The translations under genes were made by a program, and so were the position numbers. The notes beneath the pieces were generated by a model that did not search any database, was not told where the DNA came from, and saw only the letters and a program-made list of their open reading frames with translations. DNA of 64,000 bases from Tritrichomonas musculus (Eukaryota; Parabasalia; Tritrichomonadida; Tritrichomonadidae). Shown here piece after piece: positions 1-11,085 of this stretch (position 1 is the first letter of the stretch; every line of letters starts with the position of its first letter). The stretch lies in NCBI GenBank assembly GCA_039105265.1, contig JAPFFF010000057.1, forward strand, positions 558,001 through 622,000. The letters run 5' to 3'.

Positions 1-1626
1 CATTGCGATTCACAATTAAATTTGGGTATTATTTATCAAAATTCATTATTAATTAAGCCTAATGCTGAGAAAGCAATTTATTATCTTGAACTTGCATCAA
101 AGCACAATGATAGTAGAGCCTTTTATGATCTAGGAGTTATTTATTGTGAAGGAATTTTATGCCCAGTTAATTATGAAAAAGCTTTTTATTATTTTAAGCG
201 ATCAGCAGATTTAAATTTTCCTTTAGCACAGTATAATGTTGGTATCTTTTATCTGAACGGTCGTTATGTAAACAAAGATATTCAAAAAGGTCTATATTAT
301 ATTGAGCTATCAGCCAAACAAAATGAATTGTTCTCATTGTTAACTCTGGGCAAGTATTATTTGACAAATAATATTGAGAAATCTATTTATTATTACAATC
401 TTGCAGCCAAACAAAATAGTGAAGAAGCATTTTTAAATTTGGGAATGATTTATCATTCTGGGACACAAGTTCCCCAAGATATTCATCGAGCAATTTATTA
501 TTATAGACATATACCAAATAATGGATTTGCAGCTTATTTACTTGGATCAATATATTTTACAGGAACTGAAGGTTTTCCTCGAGATTTTAAAAAGGCAATT
601 CATTATTTCACAATTGCATCAACCAATAAAATAAAAGAAGCAGATCATCAGTTAGGATATATTTATTTCAATGGAATTGATGTTGAAAGAGATCCTGTGA
701 AAGGATTGAAATATTATAAACTTGCAGCCAATCTAAATTCAGTTGAAGCCCAACATAATCTTGGTGTGATTTATTTTTTAGGACAGTTTGTTCAGCAAGA
801 TTATAATAAAGCAATTTATTATTTTTCATTAGCTGCCAAAAAAAAATTTGGTTCCTCACTTTATCATCTTGCAATGATATTTTATCATGGCTATGTTCCA
901 CAAAATATAAATAAAGCACTTTATTTCTATTCTCTTGCTGCAGAAGAAAATGTTCCTGGTGCACAATTTGATTTGGGCACGATTTATTATGAAGGAAAAT
1001 ATGTTAAAAAAGACATTGCAAAAGCAATACATTATTATAAAGAAGCTTCATGTTACAATAATCAATTTGCAAAAAATAATCTTGGCGTAATTTATAAAAT
1101 AGGTGAAGGTGTCATTCAAAATTTTTCAATGTCAATTGAATATTTTAAAGAAGCAATAAAACAAAAAAACGATGACATTTCAAGATTTAATTTGGCACAT
1201 CTATATTTCTATAATGATTTTAATATTGATATCGATACTATAATAGAATTATCAGAACCTTCATTAAAATCAGATATTGATATTTGTTATTTTTTCTTTT
1301 GTTTGGTGATCTTTTCAAAAATTGGAAAGAATTCATCTTCAAAAGAGCAAATTGAAAATGAAATTAAAAAATATGATAAATTTCATTCATCTCTATCATA
1401 TAAAATGTATCAATATATTGTTTCAAGTTACCTTAAAAATGAAAAAAATTATCAATTTTTATATGATACACTCAAGAATTGCAATATTGTTTACTACAAG
1501 AAAAAAAATTATATGCGAGTAAGAGTACATATAGGAAATGATGAAGATGAAGAGAGAGTAAATTCAATTTGCCTTCCATATATAAATTCCGAATTTTACA
1601 AAGGTTTTGGAGATATTATAATTTGA
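1..1626 (+). CDS. Sel1-like repeat protein, 5' partial
   Basis: About 12 Sel1-like repeats fill the first 400 residues. Each is 33-38 residues with a pattern like LG-x-IYY-x-G-x(4)-D-x2-KA-x-YY-x2-AA; the last is degenerate. Sel1 repeats form TPR-like helical solenoids that act as protein-protein scaffolds, and in trichomonads they are a large family of unknown cellular role. The last 130 residues have no repeat and end in an acidic stretch before a glycine/phenylalanine-rich tail. The frame is open to the first base of the window: the first candidate start at base 22 is a TTG inside a repeat, so the real start lies upstream. No signal peptide or membrane segment is visible in this part. The family call is secure; the substrate or partner is unknown. 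Confidence 0.9.
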   Translation, partial: HCDSQLNLGIIYQNSLLIKPNAEKAIYYLELASKHNDSRAFYDLGVIYCEGILCPVNYEKAFYYFKRSADLNFPLAQYNVGIFYLNGRYVNKDIQKGLYYIELSAKQNELFSLLTLGKYYLTNNIEKSIYYYNLAAKQNSEEAFLNLGMIYHSGTQVPQDIHRAIYYYRHIPNNGFAAYLLGSIYFTGTEGFPRDFKKAIHYFTIASTNKIKEADHQLGYIYFNGIDVERDPVKGLKYYKLAANLNSVEAQHNLGVIYFLGQFVQQDYNKAIYYFSLAAKKKFGSSLYHLAMIFYHGYVPQNINKALYFYSLAAEENVPGAQFDLGTIYYEGKYVKKDIAKAIHYYKEASCYNNQFAKNNLGVIYKIGEGVIQNFSMSIEYFKEAIKQKNDDISRFNLAHLYFYNDFNIDIDTIIELSEPSLKSDIDICYFFFCLVIFSKIGKNSSSKEQIENEIKKYDKFHSSLSYKMYQYIVSSYLKNEKNYQFLYDTLKNCNIVYYKKKNYMRVRVHIGNDEDEERVNSICLPYINSEFYKGFGDIII

Positions 1627-1687
1627 AATTGAGCAATATTTATATAAATTTTATCTTTATGTTTAGTAAACTGTCTTTTTCTTTTTC

Positions 1688-2035
1688 AAAATTGAAATAT
1701 TATATAATTATAAAATAAATAACTTGTAAGGGCAACAGCCTTTTTCGTTGAAATTAACATTCCCAGCTTTAAAAAGTAGACTTATTAGAATTGCATTTCA
1801 CGATTTCATATTGGTTTTTCCAATCACAAAAATTGAAATACAATATAATTATAAAAAAGAATAACTTGTAAGAGTAACAGCTTTTTTCGTTGAAATTAAT
1901 GTTCCCAGATTAATGAAGGTTGTGAATTTAATGTAGGTCACCATCTTTTGCTGCCTTAATAAGTAAACTTGACATGCAATAAACTTTATAGAATTGCATT
2001 TCACGATTTCATATTGTATTTTCCAATCACCAAAA
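1688..2035. repeat. Diverged tandem duplication in intergenic DNA
   Basis: Two copies of one segment lie side by side, at about 1688-1827 and 1828-2035. Each starts with a short AT-rich lead, then a shared block beginning AACTTGTAAG, then TTTTTCGTTGAAATTAA, and ends with a block beginning GAATTGCATTTCACGATTTC. The second copy carries about 65 extra bases in the middle. No gene is visible in 1627-2207 apart from this duplication. Confidence 0.75.
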
Positions 2036-2207
2036 TCTTTATTTATAACTATGTATATAAAACATATAAAATTCAATCACAAACAAGACTGCAACAAGAA
2101 ATTTAAAACGATACAAAGTGAAAGATAAAACAGCCAAACTTGTCATTATTCATACAATATCAATCAAAAAAATATGCATATAATAATAATATATTGATAG
2201 AAAATGC

Positions 2208-3854
2208 TTATTTAATATTATTTTTTCTCCAATTATTTGCATATAAAGAGGCGACAGACGATTCTAGTTCTTTTCGCTGCTTGTAATACGATAACATTGG
2301 ATACAATTTCCAATCATCTCCAACGAACTCCAACCTCAACAAAACACAATAATTCGAGTCACATTCATCATCAGAAACAAAATTCTGAAACAGCAAAGTC
2401 TCGTTTCCGTTGCAAAAATGAGAAATAGCGAACATGACAGATGGAGAAGAAATTTTGGCCGATGTTTTGCATTCAATATTAAAAATAATAATTTTATCTG
2501 TTCCAATCTTGTCCAACTCGAAATCAACGAGCGAATTGTAGCTGAATCCGTAAGAATGGTTCGACTTTGGTGTGCTCAGAAACTCATTCGGCTTTTTGAG
2601 AAGATTTGATTCAATTTCTTTGCATCTTTGTTGATTGTTTTTGTTATATACAATAAAGAAGGGATACCATAAGGAAAAACCGTTATAATTGCCGGTATAA
2701 AGGCGAATTTTTGGATTGGTCGCAGCATTTAAATCAATCAAAATTTGTTTTAGAGAAATCTCTTCTGACGACTGCGGGAGGACATTGACACGTCTGATAT
2801 TTGAATTATTTAGAGATGGAATGGCTTCCTTCGCTTTATTGATTATTTGAGAATGAAATGGAATCTCGGAAGTGACTAGTTCTGAGTATTTGCTTGGCAA
2901 TTGCGATGAATCGATGACTATATCGCTGGTATTAATTGATTCAATTGTCAAATCAAAGTTTTGGTTCGCATTTACAGAATCATGTAAATAAATTGGTGCA
3001 ACATATTTTTTGTTGGACTCAACCTGGACATCGACAGTCTTTATGATTCCTATTTGATTGCTTGATTCATTTGGCGTTGGGTAAAATCGACCTTCAAAGA
3101 AAGAATTCTTTCCATAATTTTCACAAACAAAATTGAGTGTCACTTTTCCGGTATAATTAAATACGTTTAATACAAAGAAATTATATTTGTTGCATAAAAG
3201 GAAAAGAAAAAGGGTATGAATTTGGGTATAATTGGAGCCAATTAATGCATTCTTTTCTGATGATCTTATACCTATTTCTTTCCATGAGTGATGATTATCC
3301 AAAAGATAATATAAGCAATTTTGAAATGAATTATTTTGTCCATTTATTTGTATCAATTCTAGCTCTACAGGATTTTGTTTCCCATCATACTCATAAGAAG
3401 GATCAAATGTTAGCCATAAATGAACAATTGGTTTTTGAACATTTGTGAATGTAATTGGTCGATAAACTTTTTCTGAGTAACAGATAGTGAGAACCAAAAC
3501 AGAATCTTGTGGTTGAATAGGAAATTCAAATTGAATTTTTGTATTCGGATTTGATAATAATTGCTTTCCTTTTTCTTGCCTAAAAAGATCACTCATGTTT
3601 ATATCGACTTTTCCAAGATATTCATCTTTCGATAATACTTTTGAACAATAAAGAACGAAATTCAATGAACTTGCGCGGAATAAATCCATATCAAATTCAA
3701 AATCCCATTTTGGATCTGCTGTTTTATCATTACTTTTAAATGAACCGTAAAAATATGTAAGCGATGATTTAGAGAAGCAATCTATTCTTGCTTTTTGTGG
3801 CTTTTCTCTTGGAAAATGAAGCTTTTGTGCTTGAAGAACATGAACATGAAGCAT
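2208..3854 (-). CDS. C2-domain protein
   Basis: Residues 1-100 read as a C2 domain. It opens with beta strand MLHVHVLQAQKL, then the strand pair around DPKWDFEFDM, then LNFVLYCSK and EYLGKVDINMSDLF. C2 domains bind membranes or proteins, often with calcium. The usual Asp ligands in the loops are only partly present (D at the ADPKW position, few others), so calcium binding is uncertain. Residues 100-548 show no domain I recognise; they look like mixed alpha/beta and could hold a second, diverged C2 fold. There is no signal peptide or membrane helix, so a cytosolic protein at membranes is the best guess. The ATG at 3852-3854 is preceded by an initiator-like TCATTTC. Confidence 0.75.
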   Translation of the reverse strand: MLHVHVLQAQKLHFPREKPQKARIDCFSKSSLTYFYGSFKSNDKTADPKWDFEFDMDLFRASSLNFVLYCSKVLSKDEYLGKVDINMSDLFRQEKGKQLLSNPNTKIQFEFPIQPQDSVLVLTICYSEKVYRPITFTNVQKPIVHLWLTFDPSYEYDGKQNPVELELIQINGQNNSFQNCLYYLLDNHHSWKEIGIRSSEKNALIGSNYTQIHTLFLFLLCNKYNFFVLNVFNYTGKVTLNFVCENYGKNSFFEGRFYPTPNESSNQIGIIKTVDVQVESNKKYVAPIYLHDSVNANQNFDLTIESINTSDIVIDSSQLPSKYSELVTSEIPFHSQIINKAKEAIPSLNNSNIRRVNVLPQSSEEISLKQILIDLNAATNPKIRLYTGNYNGFSLWYPFFIVYNKNNQQRCKEIESNLLKKPNEFLSTPKSNHSYGFSYNSLVDFELDKIGTDKIIIFNIECKTSAKISSPSVMFAISHFCNGNETLLFQNFVSDDECDSNYCVLLRLEFVGDDWKLYPMLSYYKQRKELESSVASLYANNWRKNNIK

Positions 3855-3860
3855 TCTTCA

Positions 3861-3867
3861 GAAATGA
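3861..3867 (-). promoter_or_regulatory. Initiator-like element (TCATTTC)
   Basis: TCATTTC on the minus strand ends 7 bases before the ATG of the C2 gene. It fits the trichomonad initiator TCA-Y-(T/A), which is known in Trichomonas vaginalis to lie within about 20 bases of the start codon. Confidence 0.5.
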
Positions 3868-4362
3868 TGTGAATTTTTATGTTCACCGAATAATAAATAA
3901 AAAAAATGGTTAACCGACATTTCAAATAAAATTGAAAAAATTGAATTAATTTTATTCCTTTGTTTTTAAAAATTGAAGCCCCAACGTTTTTTATCTTTTC
4001 AATTTTGATAAGCTTCGTTTTTCCGATCATTTTAAAATAATTTTTATGAAGTTAATATCATTACAATTTAGATAATTGGAACTCCTTTGCATTCCTTAAA
4101 ATACATGCTTTACTTTTCTATTTAAACTTCGTAGAAATAAAAAATTTTGTTTCTTAGAAGATTATTATTTAAAAATTCGTGCTAATTTAATAAAAAATCA
4201 TATAAACCCTAATAATATCATTTATTATCAAAAGATAAACAATTATTTAGATTCCATCAGTCAATTTATTGATCAACTTTTTGATGAATCTTGATCAATC
4301 AAATCAACAAAAAATTATTTTTGATAAAATTTGGAATGAAATATCAATTATAAAATAAATAG

Positions 4363-4444
<82 letters not shown>

Positions 4445-4495
4445 AATGATGATTAAATGTTTAATGAATTATAAAAAAAAACTTAATAAAAAATT
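3868..4495. other. Intergenic AT-rich DNA with a 78-base poly(A)
   Basis: No gene is visible on either strand. The only structure is an uninterrupted run of 78 A at 4366-4443, 52 bases downstream of the stop codon of the minus-strand UBR-type gene, so it is poly(T) in the sense of that gene. Confidence 0.8.
4366..4443. repeat. 78-base poly(A) homopolymer
   Basis: There are seventy-eight A in a row. It is the longest homopolymer in the window and lies just beyond the 3' end of a minus-strand gene. Confidence 0.95.
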
Positions 4496-5773
4496 TTACT
4501 GAAGATTGCAAGCATCGCCCACATAAGGGCCGTTATTCGTGCTAACACCCTGCCTTCTAGCGGCACCATTCATGCACTTGCATCTCGTACGAAGGTTTCC
4601 AGCGCCACAGTCGCAGAATCCCTGAACAACTCCGAGGCACCTGACGTCGTGTCCGTAGTGGCAGACGCGAGCGCAATTCTCGCATATGCATGTTCCTTCC
4701 GAAAAGTGACAAGTTACGCACGTGTAGAGCTTCTGGTCGACCATTTGCTGGCCGGTTTGGAGGAACGAGCACTGCAGGCGGTTGTGCTGGTATTGGTCGT
4801 AAAGCTGGGCCTGGCTGGCTGGCACTTTTCGGCATTTACAATGGACACATGAATGGACCTTTCCTTCTCCACAGTCGCAGTAACACTCTCTCACTCCGAG
4901 GGAGACGAGTTGGTGGCCCGCATGGCAGATCCTGGCGCAGGCTTCACAGCAGCCGAGACCATCCACTAGGCCGCATGTAATGCAATTGTAAAACGGTTGA
5001 TTGACCATTTGACTTTGGGTACGGTTGTAGGTACAGGGGCCATCTACAAGTGGATCTTGCGGTAATGGCTGCTGGTAATTGCCACTTGGTGGGTAATTCG
5101 CAGTTGGAGGAGTTTGATAATTTGGCGGCTGATATGAAGATTGTGAACCTGGTGGTTGATATTGAGAACCAGGATGTTGGTATGGGGGATTTTGCTGGTA
5201 TGGCGGATTTTGTTGATAAGACGGATTTTGTTGATAAGACGGATTTTGTTGATAAGACGGATTTTGCTGTGGATAAGACGGATTTTGTTGTTGATAAGGC
5301 GGATTTTGCTGTGGATAAGACGGATTTTGTTGTTGATAAGGTGGATTTTGCTGTGGATAAGACGGATTTTGTTGGTAAGGTGGATTTTGCTGTGGATAAG
5401 ACGGATTTTGTTGATATGATGGATTTTGTTGTTGGTAAGGTGGGGTTTGTTGCGGATAAGACGGATTTTGATGTTGGTAAGATGGGTTTTGGTGCTGGTA
5501 AGATGGATTTTGCTGGTATGACGGATTTTGCTGTGGGTAAGATGGATTTTGTTGTTGATATGGTGGGTTTTGCTGATAAGGTAGATTTTGTTGATTGGGT
5601 TGATTTGGAATATGTGCGACTCCATTTTGTGAATTATATGGAGAATCATCTAATGGTGGTGGATTGTAGGGAGGAACTATTGATTCATATGGATTTTGAG
5701 GATTACTTGGAATTTGTGAGTTTGAATTCTGATAATTTCCTTGGTTTGGATATTGGTGTGGATTATTTTGCAT
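4496..5773 (-). CDS. Q/P/N/Y-rich protein with two UBR-type zinc fingers
   Basis: Residues 1-245 are low complexity, built from units such as QQNPSYP and QQNPPY, rich in Q, N, P, Y and S and prion-like in composition. The C-terminal 180 residues hold two copies of a Cys/His module. Each starts at a lone Cys, then has a YxCxTC pattern, CxxCARxCHxGH, and a CDCG motif followed by more cysteines. This is the signature of the UBR box, which in N-recognin E3 ligases binds destabilising N-termini. No RING or HECT domain is present, so this would be a binder rather than a ligase. I chose the ATG at 5771-5773; the frame is open further, but only to a TTG. The 3' half has clearly higher GC than its surroundings. 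Confidence 0.75.
   Translation of the reverse strand: MQNNPHQYPNQGNYQNSNSQIPSNPQNPYESIVPPYNPPPLDDSPYNSQNGVAHIPNQPNQQNLPYQQNPPYQQQNPSYPQQNPSYQQNPSYQHQNPSYQHQNPSYPQQTPPYQQQNPSYQQNPSYPQQNPPYQQNPSYPQQNPPYQQQNPSYPQQNPPYQQQNPSYPQQNPSYQQNPSYQQNPSYQQNPPYQQNPPYQHPGSQYQPPGSQSSYQPPNYQTPPTANYPPSGNYQQPLPQDPLVDGPCTYNRTQSQMVNQPFYNCITCGLVDGLGCCEACARICHAGHQLVSLGVRECYCDCGEGKVHSCVHCKCRKVPASQAQLYDQYQHNRLQCSFLQTGQQMVDQKLYTCVTCHFSEGTCICENCARVCHYGHDVRCLGVVQGFCDCGAGNLRTRCKCMNGAARRQGVSTNNGPYVGDACNLQ
5180..5590 (-). repeat. In-frame tandem hexapeptide-type coding repeat
   Basis: Units of 15-21 bases are tandemly arrayed and always in frame with the minus-strand gene, encoding variants of QQNPSYP. The long open frame on the other strand (about 5050-5868) is a by-product of this repeat. 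Confidence 0.85.
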
Positions 5774-6262
5774 TTTTTTGTAAAGTTTTGAAAAGATCAA
5801 CGTTTTTTTATCCTTCTGCTACTCAGAAAAAGTTAACCAGTGTTCAAGATAAAAATAAGCAAAAATAATTGAATAATTTAACCATTAATGTATCTCATAG
5901 TCAATAATTTTCTATTTTTTTAATTTGGCATCATAAACTCAAATTCAAATTCTGAAGATTCAACAAAGGTACCAAATAACTACAGTAAATGTAGTACATT
6001 TATGATGAAGATTCAACTAAATTTTGTTATTGCTTTATCTTATATCATCACTGATATCAAACTTTGAAATTATATTGAAATACTTAAATCTTATGATATT
6101 TAAATCGTAGCCACATTTACTAGCTTTGAAAATATTAGTATCTATATTACAATTAATCAAATACAGATCATTACATCTCATATAACGGAAATCATAATTG
6201 TATCTACAACAAACTTGAAGACAAGCTTGTTCCCAATATAAAATAGACCTAAAAAGAAGATC

Positions 6263-6298
<36 letters not shown>

Positions 6299-6403
6299 TA
6301 GCTAGCATTTCAAGTTAATAAGATATTTTTATGAGTCAAATTTTGGTAAAAAATAATATTCAATTTCAACTTTTTGAATTAAAAAAAAAGACTAAATTTT
6401 TTA
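5774..6403. other. Intergenic region with poly(T) 6265-6295
   Basis: AT-rich DNA with no supported gene. It contains a 31-base T run at 6265-6295, about 110 bases upstream of the next ATG. Confidence 0.7.
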
Positions 6404-8231
6404 ATGGCTGAATCAAGGAACAATTACGATTTAATTTTGAAAAATAAAAAATTCCATGTTCCTAAAATTCAAGAAACAATCATTTCAGTTTCCAAAAAAG
6501 TGGCTGATGAATTACTGAATTACAACCAATATTATGTAATATCGAATGTTTCTGAGAATATATTTCAGAATTTCATAGAATTTTGGAAAGACAAACAAAA
6601 GATTCCAATTATTGATCATACCAATTTTGTTGAATACCAGAAACTAAATCAAGAATTTGGTATGTTGACAGAAATAATTATATCAAAAACAGATGATCCT
6701 TTATTTAATATTTTATGTCTCTCCAATGATGTCAATTGTGATAAAAATTCTATTGAAAGAAGCATTGCAAGTAATTTAGATCAATATCTAGAAAAATATG
6801 CAAAAGAAATGTATCAAATCCCGATTAATTCACTATATAACATTTTCAAGCACCAAGAGCGAATATTGCACAATTATTCCAAAGCCTGCCATTTTATTAC
6901 CCAAACATTGATTCCATTAGATTCTGATAATATCAATCTTTTCATCCTGGCCGAATGTCTTGATGGCAGAGAAATATACAAGCAATCACCAGAACTATTC
7001 TGTGATTTTGCATCTAAATGCTCACAAAATGGCTTCAATATTCCTGATTTTTATTTTTCAATTATTTCTGAAGAAAACCGCCAAAAAGATCCAATTCTTC
7101 AGAAAGAAATCAAAGAATTAATTTTATCAAACAATTACCAAAAATTGAGAGATAAAATTAATAAAGAACAAATAACTCTTCTTCAAATTCCTGAAGAAAT
7201 AACAAAAATCCCAGATTTTGCATTTTTCAAATGCACATCGCTTCAAAAAGTGACAACTTCAATGAATTTGACATCAATTGGGAATTATGCATTTTTTGGA
7301 TGTCATTCATTAACCGGAATTTTCATTCCTGACTCGGTTGAAATAATCGGAAAAAGTGCCTTCGCTGGCTGTTTAAAGCTTGAAAAAGTGAAAATTCCAA
7401 AAAAACTGAAAAAAAATTGAGGAGTTCACATTTGAAGGCTGCTCATCTCTTGAAGAAGTGTGTTTTCATGATAACCTTGAAGAAATTAGTATAAATTCAT
7501 TCTACTCATGTCAAAAACTTAAGAAGCTGTTCATTCCTGACTCAGTAAGGAAATTAACAGAATGGTCTTTCTGCCATTGTCCATCGATAGAAGAAGTGAG
7601 GCTTCCTTCAAATCTTATTGTATTTAATGCTGGCATTTTTCAAGCATGCTACAAACTTGAGAAGATTGACATTCCTTCATCTGTGACTAAAATTTGTGCT
7701 TATGCTTTTAATAGTTGTACATCATTAAAAAAAATAGTAATTCCATCTCAAGTGAAGTCAATAGATACAATGACTTTTGCAAATTGTTCGTCATTGACTG
7801 ATGTTTCTCTTCCACAAAATCTGGAATCAATCAAAGAAATGGCATTCTTTAATTGTTCCAGCCTGCAAGCAATAAATCTTCCTGGAACTTTAACATCAAT
7901 TGAAAAAAGTGCTTTTGCTAATTGTTCAAAATTACAAAAGATCGATCTTCCAATGTCATTGACATCACTTGGAATGGATGCTTTTAATTCTTGTTCATCA
8001 TTGACAAAGATTCAGATTCCTCCGAAAATATCTTTTATTGATATGAGAACGTTTTTAAATTGCACTTCACTAGAAAGCGTCGTTTTTCCACAATGCAATG
8101 TTGGCATTAGTTGCGAAAGCTTTATAAGATGTCCAAATCTTAAAGAAATTGAATTTTCAATGTCTTCGAATGATTGTCTTCATTTTAATGCTTTTGAACC
8201 TCAATTACAAATAAAATTAAGAAGCCAGTAA
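6404..8231 (+). pseudogene. BspA-like LRR_5 protein, split by one frameshift
   Basis: The first frame runs from the ATG at 6404 to a stop at 7418-7420, and the second from about 7410 to 8231. Residues 1-260 form an N-terminal helical region seen in trichomonad LRR and ankyrin proteins. From about residue 265 there are LRR_5 repeats of 23 residues, pattern F-x2-C-x-SL-x2-V-x-IP-x-S-V-x2-I-x2-AF. The repeats break off at the A-run 7409-7416 and continue directly in another frame with EEFTFEGCSSLEEV, so a one-base change in this 8-A run separates the two parts. It may be a true pseudogene, a homopolymer sequencing error, or slippage. The family is a cell-surface or scaffold LRR group expanded in trichomonads. 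No signal peptide or membrane helix is seen. Confidence 0.8.
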
Positions 8232-8615
8232 AATAAATAAATACTTTTTCATTAAAATGCATTTTTTTTTTCATGAAATTCAATATCTAAAACTTAATTT
8301 TTTAATTTATTGTTATAAAAATTGCTATAATTAGGTTGACTAGATATTTAAATTGAAATAGACATGTCATTGACCATTTATGAAATATAATTTTTACATT
8401 CAATATATAGATATTAGTTATTGTAATGATATACAATTATTAAGCTCAATAATAAACAATCTGTAAAATGCTATTATAATTGCAACATAAAATGAAAATA
8501 TAAAATTCATTTCAATATCAAAATAATTAAATTCAATTATATTGTCTCATATACCAAATAAATCATCAAAGATTGATATATTGATGAGTTTCGGCATTCA
8601 TAATTTCCACAAAAT

Positions 8616-8733
8616 TAGAAGAAATTTTGATTCTCTATCATTGAATTTATTATTTTTTATGGCATATATATCGTAGAAGAAATTTTGATTCTCTATCATT
8701 GAATTTATTATTTTTTTTATGGCATATATATCG
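8616..8733. repeat. 58/60-bp tandem duplication
   Basis: Two adjacent copies start TAGAAGAAATTTTG and end GGCATATATATCG. They differ only by two T in a T-run, so the duplication is recent. No coding content is seen. Confidence 0.85.
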
Positions 8734-9282
8734 TAGAAGAATTCCTTGAAACAATTGAACTATGTTTTGGCTGTAATTAAAAATAATTGAAAGCATATCA
8801 AGTATAAGCAGATCATAAGAGTACTGATCATCGTGATAACTGTATAGTTATTTTGTAAATAATTCATAATTTATTTATTTCTAAGAAATCAAAAATATAC
8901 CAAAATGAATGATCGCATGATTTTTTCATCATGGGGATAAAATTCTACTGCTATACTCATATAAAAGTTTAAACTTGGTAATTTGAAATAATATAATATA
9001 ATATAATATAATATAAAATACATTATAAAAATTAATAACATGAGGATCATTTACCAAAATAAATGATTCATCAATATATATATATATTTTTCAAATAATA
9101 TTAGTTATTTTGCCATTAATGAAAAAAAAAAAAAAAAAAAAAAAAATCTTTGTCAATATATATTTTGTTGCCAAGAATTGAAAAGTCATAAACAATTTAC
9201 ACTTTTTCTTAGTATAAACCATTCAAACAAAATATATTCAATTTTTTGAATTGATTGTTTTGGATGTCATAATATAAATATA

Positions 9283-9757
9283 TGATGGTGAAAAAGTTCA
9301 TACACCTCCTTTTAATTTCTTCGTTCTAAAAGATTAAATCAAATAAATATGTTATTTTATTATATATGATATGTTTTATGTAAATGCATAGTTAAAATCA
9401 TTTGAATTATTAATTGGCACTTTTTAATGAACGTTTAATTTTTTATACTTTGAAAATTATTTTTTTTTTAATAAAAGAATTAAAGCTTAGATAAATTCAT
9501 ATATAGTTCAAATGAAATTTTTTTTAAATGAGTATACTTCATATCTATATTTTGTTTCAATATATTAATTATATGTTAAAGGAATAATTCTAAAGATATA
9601 TATATTCCAGTCGGTCTAAAAATATGGAGATTTTTCTGACTGGAATTCTTTTTTAACATTTTCTTGATAAAGAATATAAATAGAAATAATATTGATTATA
9701 TATATGAAATTTTATTATATTAATCCATTTTTGATTATTTTCATATGCGGCGTTGAA

Positions 9758-9788
<31 letters not shown>

Positions 9789-10139
9789 AAAATATTGAAC
9801 TCTTTCAAATTTCAATTAATAAAAATAACACAGCAATATTTATTATTTAAACATATATTATTATTTCCACCATATATCCACATATTATATAAAAATTTCA
9901 TTGTTTATAACTTCTTCTTTATTCTCATAAGTGTCAATTAATATAAAACTTTTTTTTTTAACGGATTTTTACAAAAAGTAAAATTTTAATTGAGCTTTAG
10001 AGACCCAATCAATAGAATGATCTGATTTAAATTTCTAAATATGTAAGGCTTATGATAATAAATGTATATACATGTTATTTTAATTTAATCTCTCAAAATG
10101 AAAGGATTAGAAGAAAGTGTACGAACTTTTTCACCACCC
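9283..10139. mobile_element. Non-autonomous TIR element, Tc1/mariner-like
   Basis: The left end reads GGTGAAAAAGTTCATACAC. The right end, reversed, reads GGTGAAAAAGTTCGTACAC, with diverged similarity continuing for about 50 bases. TA dinucleotides flank both ends. The interior has no transposase frame. The length of about 860 bp and the TA flanks suggest a non-autonomous Tc1/mariner-type element. The superfamily is inferred only from the TA. Confidence 0.55.
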
Positions 10140-11022
10140 TATATATCAAATAGAAATTGCTTTTAGTAAATAAAAAGACAAAATTAAAATTTTTATAAAA
10201 AGACAAAATTATATAATTAAAGCAGTTTTAAACAATTCAAATAATAATATTATTAAATATGACATCTTGCAAAATATATTAAAAACACTTAAATCTCTTT
10301 TATATCTATTATTGGGTAACCATGCATTTATCAATACATGATTTCTTTTTATTGGATTTTGAATTATTTAAAAACTTATGATTTGATATCTCATCAATTT
10401 GCAAAACCCAATTGAATCATTATCTAACTTTTTTGTTTGAAATTATATTTTTAAAAATATTATTATTTTAATGTCAAAAGAAAAACTATATAAATCAGTT
10501 TTCTTTGGTTAGCGCTAAAAACAAGAGTTAGCTTTTTTTAATTTTTTGTTTTCCGTTATAATATATAATTTTATATTATGTCAAAAACAAAATTCTATTT
10601 TTCATCCAATTATAAAATAACTCTTCAATTTGATCTCAAAGAACATGAATTTGAATAAAATAATTTTTTCTTTGATTTAGCATTTTACAATTTTTTTATC
10701 TTTTTTATTTTGATTATATTGAAAACATAAATATTTTGAGTGAAAATGTAGGAATATAAAATAAAAAATTGTGAAAAAGTTTTTCTTGTTTATTCAAAAT
10801 AAGGTTTATATTTTTATTTTCAAAATTAGTTTTTCTTATTTATCAATGAATTATTTTAAAAAACAAATATAAATATACTATTCTAAAATAATATTAATCT
10901 AAAAAATAAATTAATATAAACTAAATAATAATAAAATGATTAAGATTTTTCCATTTATTTCCATATCACTTTTATATGACCAGTATCGAATTTAATTTTC
11001 AATTGATTTATTCTGAGTAAAA

Positions 11023-11085
11023 ATTGCAAAAGTAATTGAATTGAATCAATTGATTGGTTTATATCAATTCAATTACTTTTGCAAT
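11023..11085. repeat. Perfect 22-bp inverted repeat overlapping a start codon
   Basis: The arms at 11023-11044 and 11064-11085 are perfectly complementary, separated by 19 bases. The second arm ends in the first two bases of the ATG at 11084-11086 of the next gene. As DNA it could be a paired binding site, and as RNA a 22-bp hairpin just ahead of the start codon. Confidence 0.85.

Larger units (their letters stand above)
8232..11053. other. 2.8-kb AT desert
   Basis: No gene is supported. It holds a tandem duplication (8616-8733), an AATAT microsatellite near 8990-9015, a poly(A) at 9122-9146, a TIR element (9283-10139) with a poly(T) at 9761-9786 inside it, and a short hairpin at 9604-9648 built on ATTCCAGTC. 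Confidence 0.7.

Noticed and set aside
668-964. Minus-strand 98-codon frame in the Sel1 gene
   Set aside because: Antisense shadow of a strongly patterned repeat protein.
5050-5868. Long plus-strand frame opposite the Q/P-rich gene
   Set aside because: It is an antisense product of an in-frame coding repeat; the minus strand holds the zinc-finger domains.
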